DNA of 33,228 nucleotides from NCBI GenBank assembly GCA_019508225.1, contig JAEKLZ010000200.1:1-33228 (forward strand), written 5' to 3'. Below, piece after piece: positions 1 to 7,794 of the stretch. The DNA comes from Inquilinus limosus (GTDB lineage Bacteria; Pseudomonadota; Alphaproteobacteria; DSM-16000; Inquilinaceae). The position numbers were made by a program, and so were the translations under genes. Within the stretch, counting starts at the first letter, position 1; the number at the start of each line of letters is the position of its first letter. Under the pieces are notes generated by a model that saw only the letters and a program-made list of their open reading frames with translations, ran no database searches and was not told the DNA's origin.

Positions 1-98
1 ACCGCGACCAGCTCGGCCTCGGGCAATTCCGCATGCTTGGCGGCGTGCAGGCTGCCGAAATAGCCCGCCCCGATCACCGCGGTCCGGGTCCGCTTCAT
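1..98 (-). CDS. Gfo/Idh/MocA-family oxidoreductase, N-terminal fragment
   Basis: Only the first 32 codons lie in the window; the gene continues past the left edge. The ATG is at 96-98 on the minus strand. The visible peptide begins MKRTRTAVIGAGYFG and continues with LHAAKH. The glycine pattern GAGYFG after a hydrophobic beta strand is the dinucleotide-binding start of a Rossmann fold, and the SLHAAKH continuation is typical of Gfo/Idh/MocA sugar or inositol dehydrogenases. It is divergent from the SDR/FAH pair across a 142-nt gap, so the two units may share a control region. Substrate cannot be judged from this fragment. Other Rossmann oxidoreductases are possible but less likely. Confidence 0.7.
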   Translation of the reverse strand, partial: MKRTRTAVIGAGYFGSLHAAKHAELPEAELVA

Positions 99-240
99 GT
101 CGTCTCCACGCTCGTCAGCAACACTGCTGCGCCTTCCTAACGCTGTTGCCCACGCTTTGACCAGCGGTGATACGCTTCCGCTTGACGGGCGCGCCGCTCG
201 GGGCGAGGAATACGTCCGACTTAACAAGCGGGTTCAAGAC

Positions 241-984
241 ATGGCTGGCAGGCTGGCGGGCAAGACGGCGGTGCTGACCGCGGCGGGGCAGGGGATCGGC
301 CGGGCGACGGCGCTGGCCTTCGCCCGCGAAGGGGCGATGGTCCATGCCACCGACATCAATCAGGGAGCGCTCGAGGCGCTGGCAGCCGAGGCGCCCGGCA
401 TCAAGGTCACCCGGCTCGACGTGCTCGACCACGGCGCCATCAAGGCCTATGCGGCCGAACGCGGCGCGGTGGACGTGCTGTTCAACTGCGCCGGCTTCGT
501 CCATGCCGGCACCATCCTCGACTGCGAGGAGAAGGATTACGACTTCTCCTTCGACCTCAATGTCCGCTCCGCCTACCATATGTGCCGGGCCTTTCTGCCG
601 GCGATGATCGCGGCCGGCGGCGGCACCATCGTCAGCGTCGCCTCGGTCTGCTCGTCGATCAAGGGCCTGCCGAACCGCTTCATCTACGGCGCCACCAAGG
701 CCGCGCTGCTGGGATTGACCAAGTCGATCGCTGCCGATTTCGTCGGCCAGGGCATCCGCTGCAACGCCATCTGCCCGGGCACGGTGGAGACGCCGAGCCT
801 GCACGACCGCATGGCGGCGCAGGGCGATGTCGAGAAGGCGCGTGCCGCCTTCGTGGCGCGGCAGCCGATGGGCCGCCTCGGCAATGCCGAGGAGATCGCG
901 TCGCTGGCCGTCTATCTGGCCTCCGACGAGGCCTCCTACATCACCGGCCAGGCCATCAACGTCGACGGCGGCATCACCATCTGA
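241..984 (+). CDS. SDR-family dehydrogenase, probable 2-keto-3-deoxy-L-fuconate/rhamnonate 4-dehydrogenase
   Basis: Classical short-chain dehydrogenase of 247 residues, the normal family length. Visible motifs are the NAD-binding TAAGQGIG (residues 13-20), NCAG (82-85), Asn107, the serines around 135-139, and the catalytic YGATK (Tyr149, Lys153), followed by the CPGTVETP loop. The frame is open upstream to 97, but the ATG at 241 places the cofactor motif at the usual distance, so 241 is preferred; no strong Shine-Dalgarno sequence is seen. Next comes an FAH-family hydrolase 48 nt downstream. In L-fucose and L-rhamnose non-phosphorylative pathways an SDR oxidises the 2-keto-3-deoxy acid and an FAH-family enzyme cleaves the 2,4-diketo product. 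The pairing is the basis for the substrate guess; the fold and NAD(P) dependence are much more certain. Confidence 0.88.
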   Translation: MAGRLAGKTAVLTAAGQGIGRATALAFAREGAMVHATDINQGALEALAAEAPGIKVTRLDVLDHGAIKAYAAERGAVDVLFNCAGFVHAGTILDCEEKDYDFSFDLNVRSAYHMCRAFLPAMIAAGGGTIVSVASVCSSIKGLPNRFIYGATKAALLGLTKSIAADFVGQGIRCNAICPGTVETPSLHDRMAAQGDVEKARAAFVARQPMGRLGNAEEIASLAVYLASDEASYITGQAINVDGGITI

Positions 985-1032
985 CCGCGGCTTCCGGCCG
1001 CCCAACACCCGCGTTCCAGGGAGAGAACACCG

Positions 1033-1875
1033 ATGAAGTTGCTGCGCTACGGCCCCGTGGGGCAGGAGAAGCCGGGCCTGCTCGACGCCGAGGGCCGCAT
1101 CCGCGACCTGTCGGGCGTCGTGCCCGACATTGCAGGCGACGCGCTGACCCCGGCCGGCATCGCCCGGCTGAAGGGCCTGGACCCGGCCACGCTGCCGGTC
1201 GTCTCCGGCAATCCGCGGCTCGGCGCCTGCGTCGCCGGCACCGGCAAGTTCATCTGCATCGGCCTGAACTACTCCGACCATGCGGCCGAGACCGGCGCCA
1301 CCGTGCCGCCGGAGCCGATCATCTTCATGAAGGCCACCAGCGCCATCGTCGGCCCCAACGACGATGTCGAGATCCCGCGGGCCAGCGAGAAGACCGACTG
1401 GGAGGTCGAGCTCGGCATCGTCATCGGCAAGCCGGCCAAATACGTGTCCGAGGCCGACGCGATGAGCCATGTCGCCGGCTTCTGCGTCATCAACGACGTG
1501 TCCGAGCGCGCCTTCCAGACCGAGCGCCACGGCCAGTGGACCAAGGGCAAGAGCTGCGACACCTTCGGCCCGACCGGCCCCTGGCTGGTGACGCCGGACG
1601 AGGTCGGCGACTACGACAACCTGCATATGTGGCTGGAGGTCGACGGCCACCGCTACCAGAACGGCTCGACCAAGACGATGGTCTACAAGACGCCGTTCCT
1701 GGTCAGCTATCTCAGCCAGTTCATGGGCTTGCGCACCGGCGACATCATCTCCACCGGCACCCCGCCGGGCGTCGGCATGGGCCAGAAGCCGCCGAAGTAC
1801 CTGAAGGCCGGCCAGACCATCCGCCTCGGCATCGAGAAGCTGGGCGAGCAGGCACAGAAGACCGTCCAGGGCTGA
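1033..1875 (+). CDS. Fumarylacetoacetate hydrolase-family protein, probable 2,4-diketo-3-deoxy-acid hydrolase
   Basis: 280 residues with an AGGGAGAG Shine-Dalgarno sequence just before the ATG. An N-terminal cap (1-70) is followed by the FAH catalytic domain starting at FICIGLNYSDHA. Metal ligands expected for the family are present: Glu124 and Glu126 in DWEVELG and Asp155 in INDVSER. The KGKSCDTFGPTGPW and STGTPPGVG segments are also typical of this subgroup. Together with the preceding SDR it matches the terminal module of L-fucose or L-rhamnose oxidation, giving pyruvate and lactate from the 2,4-diketo acid. Sequence alone cannot separate this from acylpyruvase or 2-hydroxyhepta-2,4-diene-1,7-dioate isomerase activity. 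Cytosolic, Mg/Mn dependent by family. Confidence 0.9.
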   Translation: MKLLRYGPVGQEKPGLLDAEGRIRDLSGVVPDIAGDALTPAGIARLKGLDPATLPVVSGNPRLGACVAGTGKFICIGLNYSDHAAETGATVPPEPIIFMKATSAIVGPNDDVEIPRASEKTDWEVELGIVIGKPAKYVSEADAMSHVAGFCVINDVSERAFQTERHGQWTKGKSCDTFGPTGPWLVTPDEVGDYDNLHMWLEVDGHRYQNGSTKTMVYKTPFLVSYLSQFMGLRTGDIISTGTPPGVGMGQKPPKYLKAGQTIRLGIEKLGEQAQKTVQG

Positions 1876-1897
1876 TCGCGAGGGGCAATCCGGCTGC

Positions 1898-2893
1898 TCA
1901 GGGCTTGGGCAGCCGGGCCTGGAAGAACTGAAGAATATCGGTGTCGAACTGCCGGTGGAACGCCGTGCGGTCGAAACCATTCTCGTCCGCGCAGACCTCG
2001 GGTTCGCCGTAGTCGGTGACCAGCTTGGCGAATTCGGGGCTGCACGGGGCCATGAAGGCGAAGTGGCCGGAATTTGGGACGATGCGATAGTCGGGTTTTA
2101 CCGGCAGGGCCCGCGCCACGGTCGCGGCGTCCTGCGGCAGCACGCCATCGCCGCCCCGTTCGGACGCCCAGAGCTGGACCGGGACGGTCGCGGCGGTCAG
2201 GCCAGCCGCCGTGAACTGGGCGCCGAGGGCGGGGTCGGCGATCACGGCGGCCTTGATCCGGGGGTCGTGGACAAGTGGTCGGGCGAGGGCCGACCCTTCG
2301 CGGATCTGTTCGCACCAGCGGTTGCCGGGGTAGGTCGGGCAGTTGTCGAGCAGCAATCGGAACTCCGGATTGCCGCCGATCGCAACCAGGCCGGTATAGC
2401 CACCGCGCGAGAAACCGAAAAAGCCGATCCGATCCGGATCGATCCTGGCGGAGTCCGGCCATGCGGTCAGCATGTGGTCGATCAACCGCTTGATGTCTGT
2501 CGGGCGCTCGATCATCGATGCGATATCGCCAGGGCGCCGGGTTTGCTGCGCCATGCCGCTGTCCAGCGGATGGTTGATTGCCGCAACCACGAAGCCCGCA
2601 TCGGCCAGGATCTCGGCGACATCGTGATGGCCGCCCCACCAGCCGCCGACGCCGTGCGAGATGACGACCAGAGGCATTCCGGCGCCCGTGACCGGGCAAT
2701 CCTTGACCGCAGGCAAGGTGATCGGTCCGGTCTTCACTTCGGTCGGCACCCCGGCGCAGGGATACCAGACCGCGCCGGTCAGCGCCTGGCCCTCCGCATC
2801 GGCGGGAATGTCGATCATCCGCAGGCCGGCGGCGCCGGCGTCCGTTGCCATCAGCGGCAGGGCGACCGCCAGCGTCGTCAGGATGAATTTCAT
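1898..2893 (-). CDS. Exported alpha/beta hydrolase (dienelactone hydrolase-like)
   Basis: 331 residues. The N-terminus (MKFILTTLAVALPLMA, then TDAGAAG) is a signal peptide with likely cleavage after the alanine-rich stretch, so a periplasmic enzyme is expected. The fold markers are the oxyanion strand LVVISHGVGG (about 75-84), the nucleophile elbow GFFGFSRGGY with Ser in G-F-S-R-G (about residue 168), and a late His in NSGHFAFM. Several Cys pairs fit an exported protein. The family includes dienelactone hydrolases and platelet-activating-factor-acetylhydrolase-like esterases; no specific substrate can be named. It converges on the FAH gene with a 22-nt gap and is therefore not in that operon. 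Confidence 0.85.
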   Translation of the reverse strand: MKFILTTLAVALPLMATDAGAAGLRMIDIPADAEGQALTGAVWYPCAGVPTEVKTGPITLPAVKDCPVTGAGMPLVVISHGVGGWWGGHHDVAEILADAGFVVAAINHPLDSGMAQQTRRPGDIASMIERPTDIKRLIDHMLTAWPDSARIDPDRIGFFGFSRGGYTGLVAIGGNPEFRLLLDNCPTYPGNRWCEQIREGSALARPLVHDPRIKAAVIADPALGAQFTAAGLTAATVPVQLWASERGGDGVLPQDAATVARALPVKPDYRIVPNSGHFAFMAPCSPEFAKLVTDYGEPEVCADENGFDRTAFHRQFDTDILQFFQARLPKP

Positions 2894-3254
2894 GTCGTTC
2901 GCCTCGTCGGGATGGGGAATGATCCGCGATCAAGGCTTCAGCAAGGCCCGTGCCACCGAGGCTTCATGGCGTCATGCGGCCACCCGCGGTCCCGCAACAT
3001 ATTGATCGGATGAGAGATCTCGTGTGTTCGGAGGCGGCCGTGAAAAACGCGGCACGCTCTTCGATGGCCGCAAGCACGGAAGGCGGATCGGCTTCCCGTA
3101 AAATTTCGCCGCTATTCGGGATTATTTTCGACCCGATGAAGCCCGCGATCGGGGTTCAGGGTCGGAGCAGCGTCCGTTTCGCCGGTAAGCATTAATTTGG
3201 ATTAAGTTCGTTGCCGGACCCGACGGCGGCACACCATCTCTTCGTGTAGGACAA
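2894..3254. other. Intergenic region, divergent promoters
   Basis: This gap separates the divergent exported hydrolase and the small Gly/Pro-rich gene. It is less GC-rich than its flanks, especially near 3190-3210 (an AATTTGGATTAAG-type stretch), which fits promoters. An open plus-strand frame at 2950-3195 has a residue composition unlike a real protein here and no convincing ribosome-binding site, so I do not call it. No RNA gene or repeat was recognised. Confidence 0.5.
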
Positions 3255-3280
3255 GAGGCACGCCGGCTTCGGCGTGCCTC
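3255..3280 (+). promoter_or_regulatory. Perfect 11-bp hairpin upstream of exported small protein
   Basis: GAGGCACGCCG (3255-3265) and CGGCGTGCCTC (3270-3280) are exact reverse complements with a 4-nt loop. The hairpin ends 11 to 23 nt before the candidate ATGs at 3292 and 3304. There is no T-run after it in either direction, so it is not a standard intrinsic terminator. It could be a 5'-UTR stability or translational-control element, or a terminator-like remnant. Confidence 0.55.
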
Positions 3281-3303
3281 GTTCAGCAGAGATGGTGTTC
3301 ACC

Positions 3304-3678
3304 ATGGTCAAGGTGTTCCACGTCACCCCGCGCCGCGCCGCGGTCTTCGCCGCCCTCGGCGCCGCGCTGGCCCTGCCGCTGATGGTCGCAACCCCGGCCG
3401 AAGCCTGGTGGCGCGGCGGCGGCTATGGCTGGCACGGCGGCGGCTGGGGCTGGCATCCCGGCGTCAGCATCGGCATCGGCGTGCCGCTCTATGCGCCGCC
3501 GCCGGTCTACTACGCGCCCCCGCCGCCGGTCTATTACGCGCCGCCGCCGGCCTATTACGGCCCGCCCCCGGTGGTCTACGAGGCGCGGCCGCGCGCGGTC
3601 TATGCCGCGCCGCCCGCCCGGAACTGGGTGCCCGGCTACTGGAGCCGCGGCGTCTGGGTCGAGGGCCATTGGCGCTGA
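3304..3678 (+). CDS. Small exported Gly/Pro/Tyr-rich protein (YXWGXW-type)
   Basis: 124 residues from ATG 3304 (an in-frame ATG at 3292 is also possible; neither has a clear Shine-Dalgarno sequence). A signal peptide with a hydrophobic Ala/Leu core ends at TPAEA followed by WWRGGG. The mature part has a Gly/Trp/His segment (GYGWHGGGWGWHPG), a valine/isoleucine strand, and a run of near repeats of the form VYYAPPPP/AYYGPPP. It ends RNWVPGYWSRGVWVEGHWR, the W-P-G-Y-W...W-x-x-G-x-W signature of short YXWGXW-repeat proteins of Proteobacteria. Function is unknown; such proteins are thought to be cell-envelope components. It is monocistronic. Confidence 0.75.
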   Translation: MVKVFHVTPRRAAVFAALGAALALPLMVATPAEAWWRGGGYGWHGGGWGWHPGVSIGIGVPLYAPPPVYYAPPPPVYYAPPPAYYGPPPVVYEARPRAVYAAPPARNWVPGYWSRGVWVEGHWR

Positions 3679-3823
3679 GCTGACGGCCCGGTGCCGGATT
3701 TCTCGCGCCGGCTGTGCCCGCGGTCACAGCCAGGGTGCATCCACCCCGCCATAGTCCCATCGAGCGCCTCGGCCGGATGTCCGGCCGGGGCGTTGCGCTG
3801 GAAGGCAGCGCGGAGTTGGAGAG

Positions 3824-4006
3824 ATGAGCCTCATCGGAACGACCGGCGTCGTGCCGGACGATACGGTGGCGCAGAGCGGCGGCTGGCGTGCCTCGAAGTC
3901 GGAGTCCCGGTCCGCCTGCGTGTCCTGGTCGGAAGTCGCGGTCGCCTGGGTGGCCGTCCCGGCCTTGCTCGGCGTCATCACGGCGATCATCGCCGTGTTG
4001 TCCTAG
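3824..4006 (+). CDS. Putative 60-residue single-pass membrane protein
   Basis: A short frame beginning MSLIGTTGVVPDD and ending in a hydrophobic segment (about residues 38-59, VAVAWVAVPALLGVITAII) that would cross the membrane once. A GGAGAG ribosome-binding sequence lies directly before the ATG and the third codon positions are mostly G/C. No family is recognised. It ends 7 nt before the convergent stop of the EamA permease gene. The good start context supports it, but its shortness leaves doubt. Confidence 0.5.
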   Translation: MSLIGTTGVVPDDTVAQSGGWRASKSESRSACVSWSEVAVAWVAVPALLGVITAIIAVLS

Positions 4007-4013
4007 CGTCTGC

Positions 4014-4931
4014 TCAACGGCGTGGCAGGGTGAGCAGCCCGACGCCGCCGAGCACCAGGAGCGCCCCCACCACCTGCAGCCCGGTCAACGCCTCGTCCAT
4101 CCCGGCCCAGGCCAGAAGGATGGTCGAGACGGGGCCGAGCGCCCCCAGCAGCGCCGCCCGCGCGGCGCCGATCCGCTTCAGCGCCTCGCTGGTCGCCCAG
4201 ACCGGCAGCACCGTGCCGATCACCGCGATCCAGGCGGCGATGCCCAGCACCTTGCCGGACACCAGCAGGTGGTCGGCCGGGCGCAGCACGAAGAACTGGG
4301 CGATGCAGGCGACGCAGGCCGCCATCATGGCGATGGCGGTGAAGCGGGTGCTGCCGATCCGCGGCACGATGGTCGCGCCCCCGACCAGATAGCCGGCATA
4401 GGCCAAGGCGCTGAGCAGGATCAGCCCGGCGCCGCCCAGCCGCGCCGCGTCGAAGCTGGCGGCCGCGGCGTCCAGCACCAGGAACAGCCCGGCATAGGCG
4501 ACCGCCAGGCACAGGATCTCCCGCCGCTGCGGCCGCCGGCCCAGCAGCAGGGCCGACAGCGCCAGCACGAAGGTCGGGTACAGGAACAGGATGATCCGGC
4601 CCAGCCCGGCCGGCACGCTGCGCAGCCCCAGGAAGTCGCAATAGCTGGCGATCCAGTAGCCGAGCAGCCCCAGCGCCACGGTGCGCAGCAGGTCGCCCGC
4701 CGCCAGCGGCCCCGCGGCGCGGCACCGGCTCCACGCCCACATCGCCACGAAGAACGGCAGCGACAGGCCCATGCGCAGCGCCAGCAGCGTCTCGGCGTCG
4801 GCGCCCTCGGCATAGCCCAGCCGGATCAGCACCGGCCGGGTGGAGAAGGCGAGCACGCCGAGAACCGCCAGCAGATAGCCGACCGCCTCGCCGCGCCGGC
4901 CGCCCTCGGTCCGCGCCGCCGCCGCGGTCAT
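4014..4931 (-). CDS. EamA/DMT-family permease
   Basis: 305 residues with about ten hydrophobic segments in two repeated halves, the EamA (DMT superfamily) layout. Characteristic pieces are the first helix region GYLLAVLGVLAFSTRPVLIR, the end of repeat one around RIILFLYPTFVLALSALLLG, and the second-half ending LGPVSTILLAWAGMDEALTG followed by LVLGGVGLL. The ATG overlaps the stop of the upstream methyltransferase by 4 nt (ATGA), so they are co-transcribed and probably translationally coupled. Members export metabolites or amino acids; the substrate is unknown. Confidence 0.88.
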   Translation of the reverse strand: MTAAAARTEGGRRGEAVGYLLAVLGVLAFSTRPVLIRLGYAEGADAETLLALRMGLSLPFFVAMWAWSRCRAAGPLAAGDLLRTVALGLLGYWIASYCDFLGLRSVPAGLGRIILFLYPTFVLALSALLLGRRPQRREILCLAVAYAGLFLVLDAAAASFDAARLGGAGLILLSALAYAGYLVGGATIVPRIGSTRFTAIAMMAACVACIAQFFVLRPADHLLVSGKVLGIAAWIAVIGTVLPVWATSEALKRIGAARAALLGALGPVSTILLAWAGMDEALTGLQVVGALLVLGGVGLLTLPRR

Positions 4932-5692
4932 GGCGCCAGGGTCGCGGCGAAGCGCAGCCGGACGTAATCCGCGGTCCAGTTCCCGGCCTGATCGCGCAGG
5001 CTGGGCGCCAGCAGCGCCTGGACCTCGTCCAGGATCGGACCGCGCGCGGCAGTATCGATGCCGTCGAGCAGCGGGTTGGCGAACGTGTCGAGCCAGCCGC
5101 GCATGCCGGTGGGCAGCGGCGTCGGCCGCGGCACCAGGGCGATGCTGTCGACGCGGAAGCCCTGCGCCTCCAGCTTCGCGGCGTATTCGGCCGGGGTCGG
5201 GAAGAACCAGGGCACCCGGGCAGCGCCGTCCAGGCCGTGGGCGTTCAGCGCCGCGACCAGGGCGGTGACGATCGCCGCGACATTGCCGTGGCCGCCGAAC
5301 TCGCCGACGAAGCGGCCGCCCGGCTTCAGCGCCCGCCGGACGCCGGCGATCACCGCGTCGGGCTGCCGCATCCAGTGCAACGCGGCATTGCTGAACACGG
5401 CGTCGAACTCGGCGTCGAAGGCCAGGGCCTGGCCGTCGGCGATGCGGGCGTCCAGCCCCAGGGCGCGGGCGGCGGCCACCAGCTCGGCCGAGGCGTCGGC
5501 GCCGACCACAGTGGCGCCGGCCGCGACCAGCTTGACGGTCAGGGCGCCGTCGCCGCAGCCGAGATCGAGGATGCGCTCGCCGGGCCGCGGCGCCAGCAGC
5601 TCCAGCACCGGTTGGCCCAGATCGGCGACGAAGCGCGCGTTGCGGGCATAGCCCTCGGCGCTCCAGGTCTGCGCTTCCTTGATCGTGCTCAT
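4928..5692 (-). CDS. Class I SAM-dependent methyltransferase (trans-aconitate methyltransferase-like)
   Basis: 254 residues. The SAM-binding motif I ILDLGCGDGALT lies at about 41-52, the acidic residue ending strand beta2 is in VVGADAS, and motif post-I/II appears as FDAVFSNAALHWM (about 117-129), which is typical of the Tam/UbiE-like small-molecule methyltransferases. ALKPGGRFVGEFGG follows. The HW pair after the SNAAL motif resembles trans-aconitate 2-methyltransferase, but the substrate is not established. First gene of a two-gene unit with the EamA permease, which suggests modification plus export of a small molecule (inference). Confidence 0.85.
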   Translation of the reverse strand: MSTIKEAQTWSAEGYARNARFVADLGQPVLELLAPRPGERILDLGCGDGALTVKLVAAGATVVGADASAELVAAARALGLDARIADGQALAFDAEFDAVFSNAALHWMRQPDAVIAGVRRALKPGGRFVGEFGGHGNVAAIVTALVAALNAHGLDGAARVPWFFPTPAEYAAKLEAQGFRVDSIALVPRPTPLPTGMRGWLDTFANPLLDGIDTAARGPILDEVQALLAPSLRDQAGNWTADYVRLRFAATLAP

Positions 5693-5821
5693 GGCGGTCG
5701 TTCCCTGTTATGCCGGCAGACTATCGCGCCGGCGGGTGCTTCCAGGCCAATGCCCGATCGGTGTATCGGTCGTGACGGCGCAAAGCGGGCTCGCTCCGAT
5801 ATGCCGATTTTCTACAAGACG

Positions 5822-5837
5822 GGGCCGGCGCCGGCCC
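5822..5837. promoter_or_regulatory. 16-bp perfect palindrome just before AraC-family gene
   Basis: GGGCCGGCGCCGGCCC reads identically on both strands and ends 1 nt before the first in-frame ATG (5839) of the AraC-family regulator. It occupies the place of the ribosome-binding site. It may be an operator or a translation-limiting hairpin, but such palindromes also arise easily in GC-rich DNA. Confidence 0.35.
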
Positions 5838-5838
5838 T

Positions 5839-6711
5839 ATGATCGGGCCGATGGACAGCATCACGCAGGAACAGGCGGTGGCGGCCGAGCCGCTCGCGCA
5901 AAGCGAGCGGTCGCGGTTCTTCACGGCGTCGGGCTTCGACGGGCTGGAATGCCTGGAGGCGACGTTCCGCACCCACCGCTATGCCCTGCACATGCACGAG
6001 ACCTATGCCATCGGCGGCATCTTCGCCGGCTGCGAGACCTTTCTCGCCCGGGGCGAGCAGCGCTATGGCGGCCCCGGCGACCTCGCTCTGGTGAACCCGG
6101 AGGACGCGCATGACGGCGAGCCTTATGGCGGCGGCTACCGCTATCGCATGACCTATCCCTCGGTCGCGCTGATGCGGCGCCTGGCGTCCGAGATCGCCGG
6201 CCGGCCGGTGACCGAGACCCCGTTCTTCCCCCAGCCGGCGGTGCACGATCCCGACACCGTGGCGCTGTTCGCCGAGGCCTTCGCCGCCCAGGCCCGGGGC
6301 GACGCCCTGGCGATGGACGAGCTGCTGCTGCGCGCCTATGGCCGCTGCCTGATCCGCCACGCCGCGTTCCGCCCGGCCGAAGCGCCATCGGATTCAGGCC
6401 GGATCGCCCGGGTAACCGAGCTGATGCGCGACCGTTACGCCGAGGAGCTGTCGCTCGACGATTTCGCCGCCGAGGCCGGGCTGTCGCGCCACCACCTGAT
6501 CCGCGCGTTCCGGCGCGAGCTGCGGATGACGCCGCACGCCTATCTGCTGAACCTGCGCGTCCAGGCTGCCCGCCGCCGGCTGCGGGCGGGCGAGGCGCCG
6601 GCCGAGGTCGCGGCCGCCACCGGCTTCTGCGACCAGGCCCATCTGTCCCATGCCTTCAAGGCGCGGCTGGGCATTGCCCCCGGCGCCTACAGGGCCGGCT
6701 TCCACCTCTGA
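5839..6711 (+). CDS. AraC-family transcriptional regulator
   Basis: 290 residues. The N-terminal half is an AraC-type cupin ligand domain with HMHETYAIGG and the PGDLALVNPEDAHDGEP beta-barrel pattern. The C-terminal ~100 residues contain two helix-turn-helix units: LDDFAAEAGLSRHHLIRAFR and the second around AEVAAATGFCDQAHLSHAFKA, ending with the RLGIAPGAYR signature. An alternative start at ATG 5851 would remove four residues; no Shine-Dalgarno sequence supports either. It is followed 16 nt later by azlC in the same direction. AraC proteins of this arrangement commonly control the adjacent azlCD exporter; that link is inference from position. Confidence 0.9.
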   Translation: MIGPMDSITQEQAVAAEPLAQSERSRFFTASGFDGLECLEATFRTHRYALHMHETYAIGGIFAGCETFLARGEQRYGGPGDLALVNPEDAHDGEPYGGGYRYRMTYPSVALMRRLASEIAGRPVTETPFFPQPAVHDPDTVALFAEAFAAQARGDALAMDELLLRAYGRCLIRHAAFRPAEAPSDSGRIARVTELMRDRYAEELSLDDFAAEAGLSRHHLIRAFRRELRMTPHAYLLNLRVQAARRRLRAGEAPAEVAAATGFCDQAHLSHAFKARLGIAPGAYRAGFHL

Positions 6712-6727
6712 CCCCATCGGCTTTCGC

Positions 6728-7426
6728 ATGACCCGAGACCTCCGGCGCGATGCCCTGGACGGCATCCGCGACATCCTCCCGCCCGCCATCGCCGCGATCC
6801 CGATCGGCCTGCTGTGCGGCGCGCTCGGCGCCGCCAAGGGCCTGTCGCCGGCCGAGATGGCGCTGATGTGCGCCCTGGTCTTCGCCGGCGGCGCCCAGTT
6901 CGCGGCCATCGATTTGTGGTCCTATCCCGTGCCGGTGGCGACGCTGGTGCTGTCGACCCTGCTGATCAACTCCCGCCACATCCTGATGAGCCTGTCGCTG
7001 GCCCGCCGCACCGGGCACTTCACCTGGACCCAGCGCCTTCTGGGCTACGCCGTGCTGGCCGACGAGAACTGGGCGATGGCCGAGCGGCGGGCCGCGGGGC
7101 GCGACCTGACGCCGGCCTATTTCCTGGGCATGGGCGGCTTCTTCTATCTCAACTGGCTGGTCTGGGGGACGCTCGGCGCCGTGATCGGCGCGGTGATCGG
7201 CGACCCGGCCAAGATCGGCGCCGACTTCGCCTTCACCGCCTTGTTCATCGGCCTGGTCGTCGGCTTCTGGCGCGGCCATCGCAGCACGGTCACCATCGCC
7301 GCCAGCCTGGTCACCGCCGCCTTGGTCTATCATCTGGCGGGCCCACCCTGGCATGTCGCCGCCGGGGCCCTGGCCGGCATCGCCGCCGCCTGGCTGGCCG
7401 CCGAGCCGGAGGAAGTGCCGGCATGA
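6728..7426 (+). CDS. azlC: AzlC-family branched-chain amino acid exporter large subunit
   Basis: 232 residues starting MTRDLRRDALDGI at the ATG 6728; the frame is open further upstream but that part overlaps the AraC gene. The protein is a multi-spanning membrane protein with the AzlC hallmarks PIGLLCGALGAAKGLSP, MCALVFAGGAQFAAIDLW, and LLINSRHILMSLSLARR, plus LADENWAM. It overlaps azlD by 4 nt (ATGA). AzlC with AzlD forms a transporter associated with branched-chain amino acid (and azaleucine) efflux. Length and motifs are complete. Confidence 0.92.
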   Translation: MTRDLRRDALDGIRDILPPAIAAIPIGLLCGALGAAKGLSPAEMALMCALVFAGGAQFAAIDLWSYPVPVATLVLSTLLINSRHILMSLSLARRTGHFTWTQRLLGYAVLADENWAMAERRAAGRDLTPAYFLGMGGFFYLNWLVWGTLGAVIGAVIGDPAKIGADFAFTALFIGLVVGFWRGHRSTVTIAASLVTAALVYHLAGPPWHVAAGALAGIAAAWLAAEPEEVPA

Positions 7427-7725
7427 CCGTCGACCCCACGACCCTGGCCGCTATTCTGGGCATGGCGGTGGTGACCTACCTGACCCGGATCTCCGGCCTG
7501 TTCCTGGTCGGGCGGCTGCGGCTGCAGGGCCGGATGAAGGCGGCCTTCGATGCCGCACCGCCGGCGGTGCTGACCGCGGTGATCGCGCCAATGGTGCTGG
7601 CCACCGGCTGGCCCGAGACCGCGGCGGCGGTGGTCACCGCGCTCGCCGCCACCCGCCTGCCGCTGCTCGCCACCATCCTGGTGGGCGTGGTGGCGGTGGT
7701 GGCGCTGCGCAGCGTGATGGGCTGA
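7423..7725 (+). CDS. azlD: AzlD-family small subunit of branched-chain amino acid exporter
   Basis: 100 residues, about four hydrophobic segments, starting MTVDPTTLAAILGMAVVTYL and containing the family motif TRISGLFLVGR, ending VVALRSVMG. The ATG overlaps the azlC stop, the usual arrangement. It completes the AzlCD pair. The last 30 nt of this gene (7696-7725) recur with one mismatch at 8490-8519, beyond the first toxin-antitoxin module, which is unexpected and is discussed in the findings. Confidence 0.9.
   Translation: MTVDPTTLAAILGMAVVTYLTRISGLFLVGRLRLQGRMKAAFDAAPPAVLTAVIAPMVLATGWPETAAAVVTALAATRLPLLATILVGVVAVVALRSVMG
7696..7725 (+). repeat. Direct repeat copy 1 (3' end of azlD)
   Basis: Thirty nucleotides ending at the azlD TGA. 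The same sequence with a single A-to-G difference occurs at 8490-8519. It encodes VVALRSVMG-stop here. Confidence 0.85.
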
Positions 7726-7751
7726 GGGGCGAGCTCTGCCATATCGTCCCT

Positions 7752-7780
7752 TTGACGCGGCTCGGCCTCTCCCATATTAT
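7752..7780 (+). promoter_or_regulatory. Sigma-70 type promoter of vapBC-1
   Basis: TTGACG at 7752-7757 and TATTAT at 7775-7780 are separated by exactly 17 nt. Five of six positions match the -35 consensus and five of six the -10. It lies 30 nt upstream of the antitoxin ATG and overlaps the palindromic operator. Confidence 0.75.
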
Positions 7781-7794
7781 GGTCATATGACCAT
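7779..7794. promoter_or_regulatory. 16-bp palindromic operator of vapBC-1
   Basis: ATGGTCATATGACCAT is a perfect palindrome that overlaps the end of the -10 box and the expected transcription start. This is where type II antitoxins usually bind to repress their own operon. Followed by AGGAGA (7798-7803), a strong ribosome-binding site 6 nt before the ATG. Confidence 0.7.

Noticed and set aside
2950-3195. Possible 81-residue gene between the hydrolase and the exported small protein
   Set aside because: No ribosome-binding site, unbiased codon positions and no recognisable features.
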